NCBI GenBank assembly: GCA_013368325.1
Contig: JAACJK010000059.1
Coordinates: 186,001 to 250,000 of the forward strand
Direction: 5' to 3'
Source of the DNA: Ephemerocybe angulata
Taxonomy: Eukaryota > Basidiomycota > Agaricomycetes > Agaricales > Psathyrellaceae
Length of the DNA: 64,000 nt
A program made the translations under genes and the position numbers. The notes under the pieces were generated by a model, which did no database searches, had not been told where the DNA came from, and saw only the letters and a list, made by a program, of their open reading frames with translations. Below are positions 22,064-33,000 of the stretch, one piece after another (positions within the stretch are counted from its first letter, which is position 1; each line of letters starts with the position of its first letter).

Positions 22064-25000
22064 ATGGCTGAACAGGCTACAACCCTCCATCCCCCGCGCC
22101 TGGCCCACACTTTTGTGGGGTCGCCCAGCGCCCCGGGCACCCCAGTCCACTCCATCCAGACGATGAGGCGCAAGGCCGCTGGTCACGGCGGCCCCTTGAC
22201 CAAGATCCTCGTTGCTAACCGCGGTGTAAGCCCTCACCGAATGTCAGATCTCGCGCCGTTGTGCTCATCGATCCTCAGGAAATCGCCATCCGTGTCTTCC
22301 GTACTGCCCATGAACTTGCTATGCACACCGTCGCCATCTATTCCTTTGAAGATCGGCTGTCGGCTCATCGTCAAAAGGTACGCGCCCCCGGATGACTCAA
22401 TTTTACGATCCAGCCGACCGAACGCTTTTCTCTGCACAGTCCGACGAGGCCTACCAGGTCGGAAAGGGCCTCACCCCCGTCGGTGCCTACCTCGCGCAGG
22501 ACGATATCATCCGTGTCGCGCTCGAGCATGGCGTAGACATGATCCATCCCGGGTGGGTATTTTCGTACCATTGTCTCGAGAAGCCCCCCCTCACGCCCTC
22601 GGTAGCTATGGCTTCCTTTCCGAAAATGCCGAATTTGCGCGCAAGGTCGAGCAGGCTGGCATCGCGTTCGTCGGACCTCCCCCCGAAGTCATTGACGAGC
22701 TGGGTGATAAGACCAAGGCCCGAACCCTCGGTGCGTCCCCCGCCACAATCAAATTAAACTAGTACTAACGCGATGGTGGAGCTTAGCCATGAGGGTGGGC
22801 GTTCCTGTCGTTCCTGGTACCCCAGGTCCGGTCGATACCTACCAGGGAGGTGAGGAGTTTGTTAAGGAGTATGGCTTCCCTGGTACGCGCAAAGTTTAAT
22901 TGATCGACGATGACGCTGCGGCTAACCGAAAATTGAAGTGATCATCAAGGCGGCTATGGGTGGTGGAGGACGCGGAATGCGTGTCGTCCGCGAGCAGTCC
23001 GAGTTCAAGACCTCGTTCGAACGCGCTGTCAGTGAGGCCAAGGCCGCGTTCGGTGACGGTACCGTCTTCATCGAGCGTTTCCTCGAACGCCCCCGCCATA
23101 TTGAAGTCCAGCTCCTCGCCGATGCTGCGGGCAACACCATCCACTTGTTCGAGCGTGATTGCTCTGTTCAGCGTCGCCACCAGAAGGTCGTCGAAGTTGC
23201 TCCTGCCACCCATCTCCCCGAAGAAATCCGCCAGGCTATCTTGGCCGATGCTATCAAGCTCGCTAAGAGCGTTGGCTACAGGAACGCTGGAACTGCCGAG
23301 TTCTTGGTCGACCAGATGGGCCGCCACTACTTCATCGAAATCAACCCCCGTATTCAGGTCGAGCATACCATCACTGGTGAGAATCTAATCTTAGCGCTGA
23401 TTCTTGTCTTATCTATGACGTTGCTGATCGGATTGATTAGAGGAAATTACGGGCATCGACATCGTGGCCGCCCAAATTCAGATTGCCGCTGGCGCAACCT
23501 TGCCTCAACTTGGTTTGACTCAGGACGCTATCACCAAACGTGGCTTCGCCATCCAGTGCCGTATCACCACTGAAGATGCTGGGTCTGGCTTCCAGCCTGA
23601 TACCGGAAAGATTGAGGTGTACCGCAGTGCTGGTGGTAATGGTGTCCGTCTTGATGCCAGCTCCGGCTTCGCTGGCGCCCAGATCACTGTAAGCGCCCGT
23701 TTCCTATTCGATGATCTTGAGCGCTAATTGTCGCTTGTAGCCCCATTACGACAGTTTGCTCGTGAAGTGCAGTGTCAGCGGTACCACCTATGAGGTTGCT
23801 CGCCGAAAGATGCTCCGCGCTCTTGTTGAGTTCCGTATCCGTGGCGTCAAGACTAACATCCCCTTCTTGTTCCGTCTCCTCACCCATGACACCTTCATCC
23901 AAGGAAAGACCTGGACCACTGTAAGTCGTGGTTTATGACTGTGAAAAATCCTAGCTTACTCACTGATGCCCGATATAGTTCATCGACGATACCCCCGACC
24001 TCTTCAAGCTCGTCCAGAGTCAGAACCGTGCCCAAAAGCTGCTTGCTTACCTCGGAGACCTCGCCGTCAACGGAAGCTCCATCGCGGGACAGGTTGGAGA
24101 GCCTGGTCTCAGGTCCGACCTCGTCATCCCCAAGCTCGTCAACAGGGAAGACCCCGAAGGTGCCCCCCTCGACACCTCCGTCTCCTGCACTGTCGGCTGG
24201 CGTAACATCATCGTCGAGCATGGTCCTGAGGCCTTTGCCAAGGCTGTCCGCGCGTACCCTGGTACCTTGATCATGGACACCACCTGGCGTGATGCTCACC
24301 AGTCGCTCCTTGCTACTCGCCTTCGTACCACCGATATGGTCGCCATTGCGAAGGAGACCAGCTGGGCTTTGGCCAACGCGTACAGTCTCGAGTGCTGGGG
24401 TGGTGCCACCTTCGATGTCGCCATGCGTTTCCTCTACGAGGATCCTTGGGAGCGTCTGGTAAATATAATTCCTTGCTTTTTACCTGTTCAATGACGTTGA
24501 CTGTATTTTATTATAGCGCACCATCCGTAAACTCGTCCCCAACATTCCCTTGCAGGCTCTCGTCCGTGGCGCCAACGGTGTCGGCTACACCAGCTACCCC
24601 GATAACGCCATCTACGACTTCTCCAAGAAGGCTGTTGAGAACGGTCTCGATATCTTCCGTGTCTTCGACTCTCTCAACTACTTTGAGAACGTAAGTGGTA
24701 CCCTCCTCGAACGCTAGACAAATATTGACTTGGTCCTCAGATGAGGCTCGGTATCGACGCTGCCAAGAAGGCTGGTGGTGTTGTTGAGGCTGTTGTCTGC
24801 TACAGCGGAGACGTCGCCAGCCCCAAGGAGAAGAAGTACACTCTCCAGTACTACCTCGACTTCGTCGACCAGCTCGTCAAGGAGGGCATCCACGTTCTCG
24901 GTGTCAAGGATATGGCTGGTTTGCTCAAGCCCCAGGCTGCCACCCTCCTGATTGGCGCTATCCGCAAGGCTCACCCCGACCTCCCTATCCACGTCCACTC

Positions 25001-26719
25001 CCACGACACTGCCGGTATCGCTGCTGCTAGTATGATTGCTTGCGCCGCCGCCGGTGCTGATGTTGTCGACGTCGCCATTGACAGTGAGTTCTGGTTGGGT
25101 TGCTTTTCGTTCAAGGCACTAATGTATCTTCGTAGGCATGTCCGGTCTCACTTCTCAGCCTTCCATGGGTGCCGTCTGCATGGCCCTTGAGCAGACCAAC
25201 CTCGGAACTGGTATCCGTTACGAGGACATCCAGGCCCTCAACAGCTACTGGAGCCAGGTCCGCCTCCTCTACAGCTGCTTCGAAGCCAACGTCCGTGCTT
25301 CCGACTCCAGTGTCTTCGACCACGAGATGCCCGGAGGACAGTACACCAACTTGATGGTAAGGGTTCTAGTTTGTTGGGCTCTTTAACAGCTCTGACACGC
25401 CCCCTTAGTTCCAAGCTTCCCAGCTGGGTCTGGGCGAGCAGTGGAATGTCATCAAGCAGAAGTACATCGAAGCCAACGAGCTTGTACGTTGTTTCTCAGG
25501 TCGTTCTTATTTGACATTGGTTTAATCTATCTCGTCTACAGTGCGGCAACATCATCAAGGTTACCCCTTCGTCCAAGGTTGTCGGCGACTTCGCCCAATG
25601 GTTGACTTCCAACAACTTCAGTAAGAAGGATGTCTTGGAGCGGGCCGACCACCTCGATTTCCCCTCCTCCGTCGTCGAGTTCTTCCAGGGATACCTCGGC
25701 CAACCCGTCGGAGGGTTCCCCGAGCCTTTGCGAAGCAAGATCATCCGCGACAAGCCCAGGATTGACGGTCGCCCCGGTGCTACCATGGAACCTCTTGACT
25801 TCAAGAAAATCAAGGCCGAATTGCGAACCAAGTTTGGGAAGCATATTACGGACACCGACGTCACATCCTACGTCATGTACCCTAAGGTATGGCTCTCTAA
25901 GTCCTGTGGGAGGCTGAAGCGCTAAAGTGAACTTGTGACAGGTTTTCGAAGAATACCAGGGCTTCATCGAGAAGTATGGTGATCTCAGGTGCGTAGTTAC
26001 CATGCTTAGTATGGTGTTCTAGTCTGATATTTTTGGCAGTGTCGTTCCGACGCGCTACTTCCTTGGACGCCCCGATGTAGGCGAGGAGATGCACATCTCG
26101 ATTGAGCCTGGAAAGACCCTTATCATCCGCCTTATGGCCGTCGGTCCTGTCGTCGAGGGCCGTGCCCAGCGCGATGTCTGGTTCGAGGTTAACGGAGAGG
26201 TACGAAACCACTATGGCATTGCGGTGATTTTAAATCTAACTTTCGCTTTCTTGGGCATAGGTTCGTGCTGTCGCTGTGGAGGACAAAAACTCCGCTGTCG
26301 AGACAGTTTCGCGGGAGAAGGCGACCAACGATCCTGGCTCTGTTGGAGCGCCAATGTCGGGTGTTGTTGTCGAGGTGCGGGTGAAGGAAGGCCAGGAGAT
26401 CAAGAAGGGAGACCCTATTACTGGTACGTTCACATGGTGCTTGATGGAAGATACAACAGCTGACATTTCTGCTCCATTTTCCAGTGCTCAGCGCCATGAA
26501 GGTCTGTTATACTTTTCAGGTACCATAACGCTTAATTCTAACCGCCTTTTTAGATGGAATCTGCTGTCACAGCACCGGTCTCTGGCCACATCAAGCGCGT
26601 CGTTGTGCACGAAGGTTTGTCTGATTATTCCATCCGTGTCCTTTTGAGTTGTGCTCATCGAGATATCACCAGGCGACTCTATCAACCAAGGCGACTTGGT
26701 CGTGGAAATCGTCCACTAG
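22064..26719 (+). CDS. Pyruvate carboxylase (cytosolic, biotin-dependent)
   Basis: About 20 exons. The start is [19 protein letters not shown], with no clear mitochondrial presequence. The biotin carboxylase domain follows ([23 protein letters not shown]-grasp loop [31 protein letters not shown]). Then the carboxyltransferase domain ([48 protein letters not shown]) and the C-terminal biotinyl domain ([35 protein letters not shown]), ending GDLVVEIVH. It carboxylates pyruvate to oxaloacetate using ATP and bicarbonate, feeding the TCA cycle and gluconeogenesis. The biotin-carrying lysine is the last codon of a 17-nt microexon (26485-26501). Coding is C-ending and strongly biased, which suggests high expression. 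The gene is convergent with the nitronate-monooxygenase-like gene. Confidence 0.97.
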
Positions 26720-27233
26720 ATTCCAGTTCCTCCTCCTCCTGCTCTTGGGGACTGTCTTTAGACCTATCGGAATTCATTCTAGGGGTTCTTCCTTCACGTC
26801 TTTTCTCGTTATTTCATGTGTTATCATCTCGTCTTGTTATGCGTCCGGAAGCAAATGTAAATAGTAGGCTTATTCTGTATTTTTGACAAATTCTATCCAA
26901 TCATCCTCCGAGGAGTCTGGGACCGAGGACCGATGGGTCCGGGGGAGACCAGATGGTCAAAATAGCTCGATGAGAACTTTCCAAAGAACAAAACCAAGTA
27001 GGATAGACGATATCAGAGGATACTGGCTTGGACTTGGTCATTCATTCGGATATAGGGGGGCCACTACGGTAGGTTGTTGATACAGACCATGCTTCTGCGC
27101 GTACTACTGATAGCGTGATATGGTGATTGGACATGAGAGTACAAAGTTAGGGCGGGAAAGAAGCCCTGGCGAAACGGAAAGAGGTTGGATGGAGTTCGGT
27201 AGAGCTCGGTATTCCCAGACCATGGTGCCAGTA
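26720..27233. other. Convergent 3' intergenic region
   Basis: 514 bp between two converging genes. It should hold both 3'UTRs and terminators; no gene seen. Confidence 0.6.
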
Positions 27234-28922
27234 TCACGCCCTGATCAGGTTCTGAGCGTCGTTTAGGCGACTCAGGCACTCGTCGTGCAGCTCTCTCACA
27301 ATGTCCTAGGAAAGGGTGTCAGCATATCCGACATAGCAGGGTATGTCTGTCAGAAGTGCTTTGAGGGGCACTGCGGGGATGGAGGTGACGTTCATTGGGT
27401 TTGATAACGAACGTACCTTCGCGGGTTGGGTGCGGTTCATTAATCCTACGCCTGTGCCAGCCCAGACGATGATACGGTCCGTGTCGTCCTTCGCAGCTGC
27501 TTCCTTGTATTTCTCCCGGAGGACGGAAATATCAACGCCGTTTTCGTAGTCGGTCACAGTTGCTGGTATCGAGAGATAGAGATAGAGATTTATAACACCA
27601 GATGTGAGGCATCAATGAAGTGAAGTCGGTAAGTTTTCATGATAGCAAAGATACCGAACGAACGAGAGGGCGAGTGGGTGAGTTACGATTCTACGAAGTC
27701 GATGTGGTATGGAAGACGACATACCGTTTCGTATTCCGCGACCGTCGATGCCCTGCGGCCAGCCCACGGAGCCGCGCGCCTCGTCAAACGCGCGCGTGCG
27801 CATGCTCTGTGTGCTGGACGCCGCGATGAGGACCGCGCGCTGGTTCGCCGTGTACAGGCTTTCTTCGGCGAGGAGGAAGCGGGTGCCGAGCACCGCGCCT
27901 GAGGCGCCCAGGGTGAGGAGAGCCGCTATGTGGGACCCGGACGCCAGACCCCCGGCACCGAGGACGGGGGGCCCGGTTGGGGAAGTTTGGGATAAGATTA
28001 AGGGGAGGAGGGTCAGAAGGGGCAGGCCTTGGGAGGCACCGTGGCCGCCTGCTTCGATTCCTGGTGACGGGCGTGGAAGGGGTGTTAATAAAGTTGGGAT
28101 GGGTGTGGTAGGAGGATTTGATGGAGTGACATTGAATAATTGGTGGGTTAGTGCGGTTTGCTTTGATATGAAAGGTGTGTGCTTGCCTTGGGCGACGATA
28201 ACGTCTGCCTTCCATTCGTTGATGGCGCGCTGGGATTCGGCTGGGGAGGATACTACGACGAAGATGAAGATGGGGTGGCCGGATTGCTGGGACTGGGCGC
28301 GGATGTATTCGATCCACTGGGCTAAGTTGTTTCCGAAGGACAGCCAGACTGCTTGGACGCGCTGCTCGAAGAGGAGGTTAATGAGATCCTTTGACAGGGA
28401 CTCGTTTTGGTCGAGTATCCAGCCTAGGAATCCCACACCGATGCGCAGGGTCGAAGTAGGTTCTGTGTTCAAGATGCGGCGTGCGGTGGCCAGTTCGCGG
28501 GACAGCTTTTCAGCAGGTTCGGAACCTTGACGGATATGAAATCAAGCGTCAGACAGGCAGGCGAACGTTCAGTTGGTTAGGTCCGTTAGGTTGTTGTCGT
28601 TGTTACTGTACGTCGTATTGGGAAGGGATAATTTACAGACCTACACCGATGAAACCGAAGCCACCGGCGAGAGTAACTTCGGCTGCGAGGGCACCTATGA
28701 AGCGAAATGAAGTGTTGGTCGATCAGAATCGAAATGGATGGTCGCCCTTGGTCGCCGACGTACCTCCACTAGCGTATGCCATAGCGGGCGATACCACGGG
28801 CGTGGTTATGGCTGAGAACGGGGAGGCTGTGGTCAATATCCTGGATCTATGAAGTGTCTTCTATCGATTGGGAACGAACCCAAGAGTTCTGTGAGCTTGG
28901 TTTGGATAGCTGGGCTCGACAT
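27234..28922 (-). CDS. Nitronate monooxygenase / 2-nitropropane dioxygenase-like flavoprotein
   Basis: Exon 1 from 28922 reads MSSPAIQTKLTELL. Joined in phase to ASPFSAITTPVVSPAMAYAS, it gives the usual start of the family (PVxxxPMAYAS, FMN site). Later segments are IGVGFLGWILDQ, QAVWLSFGNNLAQWIEYIRA, WKADVIVAQG, then IEAGGHG, PVLGAGGLASGSHIAALLTL and GASGAVLGTRFLLAEES, a TIM-barrel FMN-binding pattern with the IEAGGHG loop. The C-terminus reads DIVRELHDECLSRLNDAQNL. Nitronate monooxygenases oxidise alkyl nitronates such as propionate-3-nitronate with FMN and oxygen. Within the broader family the exact substrate is uncertain. It converges on pyruvate carboxylase and diverges from SmB. Confidence 0.85.
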
Positions 28923-29240
28923 GGTAAATTCGTTGTTAGATGTGGCTCAGATGAAGGATGTGTGGAAGACTTGGGGGTCTCTTGGGACCTTGTGATACTT
29001 ATGGTGGGAAGCCCATCGGACGGGGAGCCGATGGTTGGACTTTGAGTTTGTCAGCTCACTCAGCCAGCCGGATGACGATAGAGTCTCAAGACAGACTCAG
29101 AATGCAGGAGATGACGCATGTCGCAACTGGCAAGTTGAAGTCCGCGCTGCACGAGGCGACTTTGTCGTTGTTTGGCGTCCTCGAGGATTGTTTCTTTCCT
29201 TCACTGTGGTCATCGTTCAACTCGACAGTCGTAGCCCATC
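28923..29240. other. Divergent promoter region of the nitronate-monooxygenase-like and SmB genes
   Basis: 318 bp between two diverging starts. It must carry both promoters; no gene and no clear TATA box. Confidence 0.5.
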
Positions 29241-30005
29241 ATGGTCAGTGCAGCCTCCCCAGCGTCGAGGATGGCGTGAACGAGCTAATCCATGTCCAAC
29301 AGCCTCCCCCAAAATCGAAAGGCGGCAAAATGCTCAGCCTGATCAACTGGCGATTGAAAGTCACAATTAACGATGGTCGTGCGCTCACTGGTCAGATGCT
29401 GGCGTTCGACCGCCATATGAACCTCGTCCTCGCCGATTGCGAAGAGTTCAGGAGGGTCAGGCCCAAGAAGAAGGCGGGAGAGGAGAGCGCACCCGAGCAG
29501 GAGATGAAGCGCACGCTCGGCCTGGTCATTCTGCGCGGTGAGACCGTCGTCAGCATCAGCGTCGAAGGACCTCCTCCCGTCCAGGACGAGGACAAGAAGA
29601 ACGCGGTGAGCACCCCCCAATTCAGATCTAAAACGCGCATGCGCTAATTTGGGCCCAATCTCTGCAGCTTCCGGCTGGACCTGGTCGCGGTATGCCTGCT
29701 GGACGCGGAATGGGTATGATGCCCCCAAGTACGTGTTGCTATGTCGTGTTTTGCGTGGATTATGAATGCTAAACGGTCTTGTCGCCGCAGTGGGAGGCCC
29801 CGGTGTCGCTCGTCCCCCCATGCCCTTCGCACCGCCCGGTATGCCTGGCCCGCCCCCTGGTTTCCGCCCGCCTGGCTTCCCTGGCGCGCCCTTCGGTGGA
29901 CCCCCTCCGCCAGGCTTCGGAGGCCCTCCCCCTGGGTGAGTAAAACGAAAGTGATCTAAATCGACGCGCACTTACATGCATTTTAGCTTCCAACCGCCCC
30001 AGTAG
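29241..30005 (+). CDS. Spliceosomal Sm protein B (SmB/SNRPB)
   Basis: The product begins MPPPKSKGGKMLSLINWRLK and continues VTINDGRALTGQMLAFDRHM, NLVLADCEEFRRV (Sm1 motif) and TLGLVILRGETVVSISVEGP (Sm2 motif). A Gly/Pro/Met/Arg-rich tail (GRGMPAGRGMGMMPP, MPGPPPGFRPPGFPG) ends FQPPQ. SmB is one of the seven Sm ring proteins that assemble on U1, U2, U4 and U5 snRNAs; the RG-rich tail is a methylation and protein-binding region. The start is unusual: the only in-phase model has a coding exon that is just the ATG (29241-29243), followed by a 59-nt intron (29244-29302). About 180 residues, somewhat short in the tail compared with animals. Confidence 0.92.
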
Positions 30006-33000
30006 ATTCGGAACGTGACTCGCTCGCCTCTCTTCCCGGACCTTGGATGAATCTCATGACGAAAGCATTGGCACCATGCGTGCACCTTCGGACGAAGTGG
30101 CCCTGCTGTCTCGCTCAACGGAGGCCCTGGGGCCTTGAACCTGTCAGGGCGGCTCGTGCGCGTAGCCATTTGGAAAGATTCATGCATAATTCAAATTGAA
30201 GATCTGTGGAGTCGAGAGAAGGTCATCCGCCCCTGGTTGTTGTGTATGTATATCAGAAAGTCTTTGCTTCCGCAATCAGAATTCCCTTTTGACGATGGCT
30301 GGCGTTGGCGCCCCTGGGACCAACAGACCCACCATGTGGGCGTTTCTGTGTGTGTTGGCGCCTGAGGCGGGTGCGGGTGACCGTGAAGGCGCCCGCCTGA
30401 CGTGGTGGAAGTCGATTTTTGGGAGCAGCATCCTTGGATGTCGGAGGGCGGGGTAGGTCGGTGCCTTCTCCCTCCTCGCCAATCCCCTTGGACTTGCTGA
30501 CCGACCATTTGCCATTGCATCATAAGTGTGTCGGAAGGCACACAGATACAGCCCCGTAAGTCCGTTTCATTTCTGTACTCGTTGGAGGATATGCACCGAC
30601 CACGCTCCATTCTCCAGATACTTCCCGTATAACCCGCTCCAAACCCGCTCAACTGTTGATACACCGGGCTCCGAGTTTCTGGTTTTTTTTTTTTTCTGAA
30701 TGCAGCCCCACATCCAACTTTGTGCTACTTTGTGAAGCTGTATGCGGGCGGTAACCACGAGGGTCACGGGTTGACTTTTGTGGATGGTTCTCCATGTGCA
30801 GATCATCTCATTTGAGAGGGGGTACAATCCATACAACCTCCCCAATCCGTCAGAAGGAAAGCTAGTTTGCACTCCTATGTTAGAGTTTGGCATACGGGTG
30901 AGGAGGGTTTTGCATTCTTTTGATATGGCGGATGTGATCGTTCTCTAACTGAGTAGCCAGCTTGACAGGTCGTTCAATCTAGTCTCATCTTGGAAGTTGG
31001 GCATGGGGCCGCATCTTGCTGCGCTCCATGAGGAGTAGGGTTAATTTGCCGGAGTAGCGCCCGCCCGGCATCTTCAATTCTGCTTGGACAGGCTTGGACG
31101 CTATTCAGTTTTCCCTTTCTTGCACTTGCGAGAGGTGATTTCTCCTTCGAGGGGGGCTGACGTCGCGAGGTGAGTATGCAGAATCCAGATTGCTGTGAGT
31201 GCGCGTTTTGCGGGGATGATTTTGCTTTGAAGCTCTCTTGGCTGCTGGAGCTTGCATGGTTGGTCGACACATGGGGGCTACAGGGTACGGGTTAACGGAG
31301 GGAGGTTTGGGTGAGATTTAACATTCGGTGACTGCCAACAGTTACGGGTTAAGGGTGTGTATGGGTTAGGGCGGGTCCGGGTTAAGGGGGTGTTGACTGT
31401 ATGTGACATGGATCTTGAGCAAGAAGAGATGGAGAATCTATCGCATCATCATCACTGGGAGATAGTGCTAGTGGGTCCTGCCTGTGGACGACCTTGAGTT
31501 TCGGGCCCGGTTTTAATGGTACGTTTCTTTGAGAAGCATTTGTGTAGGCTCGCAGCAGCCTGAACTCGGTGTAGGCAAGTTGCTGAGAAAACGGAAGCGC
31601 CTCTGAATCATCCGAATGTGATGCTTCCTTCTCACTGTAACGACGCAAGGAGATGAATGTGGTTTAGCGTACAGCACCCAATTTTATCGACCTTCCGAGC
31701 TCGTTCGTGCAAGCAGGTGCAAGCTCCAATGTTTTGCGGTTCTGACAGTGAGTGGCCGTCCATATGATGATGGTTGTGTGCTAACAGCCTTTGATTTCGC
31801 CCGGTCATCTACCGCAGCGTCGGTCAGTCGGCAGAGCAGAGACATTGAACGAGGTCCACCATCATCACTATCGCGTTCCTGAGACCTGCGCTCTCGACCT
31901 GCTCTCGGCCTGAGTGCACCGTCTCTACATAGGAACAACCGCGGTCCGCGCGCCCCCCTCTAGCGTCCAACGCTTGATTGCCTTTGCGCCTAATTTCAAA
32001 AAAGCGCGAATAATCCCGACTGATAAATTGTGGGAAAGGCTCACCACAAGGGTCAATTGCAAGCGCGCTTACGCCTAATGTAACAATGGGAGCATTGGGA
32101 GGAGAGGGATCTCGATACAGGCGCACCGCGCCATATGGGGGTTTGGCTTTTCTCAGATTCTCTCGGAGGTTTTCTGGGATGATGCCTTTTTTGGGTTATG
32201 TAGCGGCCTTAAAAGGGAGGATGCCCCTGTCGGGGTCACGCGTTGTCACGCTTTGCGCGGGTGCGGAAGTGTGGGTCCACCATCAGATGCTGCGCTGGCG
32301 CGCTCTGCGCCTCTGATGGAAATGCGAAGGTAAAGAGTCTGGCTGGCCTCGTCCGGTGGGTCGGAGGGCGGTCGGTCGGTCGGGTGTTCTTGTTGGCTGG
32401 TTCTGACAGACTGGATGTAAGTCCTTTTGTCGAATTCCTTTCTTTGTTGCTGCTGTCGCGCCGCCGTTATTCTACTTGGAGGTGCGAGCGGGTGCGGTTG
32501 TTTAGGCTTCTGCTTCGATGTCCTTTGTGCCACTGCCGCCCACATCGCTGCCGAGGCGGGTTCTTATGTCCCTGGAGACAGCGTTCATGGTTCTTATAGG
32601 TTCTTATGCGGTATGTATGTATGGATTTTCTGTGAGGTAGGTAAGTTGACAGTGGGCTTTGGGAGGAGCCGAGCGGCGGTGAGTCTGACACTTGGTAAGT
32701 ACATATGCCCTTCTTTCCTGCAATTTCTTTTCTCCTCTTGCTGGCATCTGTCGACCTGAGGGCCTCTGATGGTTTGCTAGTCGTCTGCCAACACACTCTT
32801 GTTCTCAGCTGTCGGAAATGGGGGTGCCTTCTATTTCTACTGTACTGCTTTGATCTTATCTATCTTACGTGCACTATAGACATATTCTGCCGTACTAATG
32901 CATCGCATCGACGCTGCAGTGCTCATTGTTGTCCTTTTTTCCTCTGTGGTGACAGGCCGGGCTTTACTCGGTACGTCCGAGTTAATAGGTAACGCAACGC

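Noticed and set aside
22938..25925. Long alternative frames on both strands within pyruvate carboxylase
   Set aside because: Shadows of highly biased coding exons; only one frame shows the conserved family motifs.
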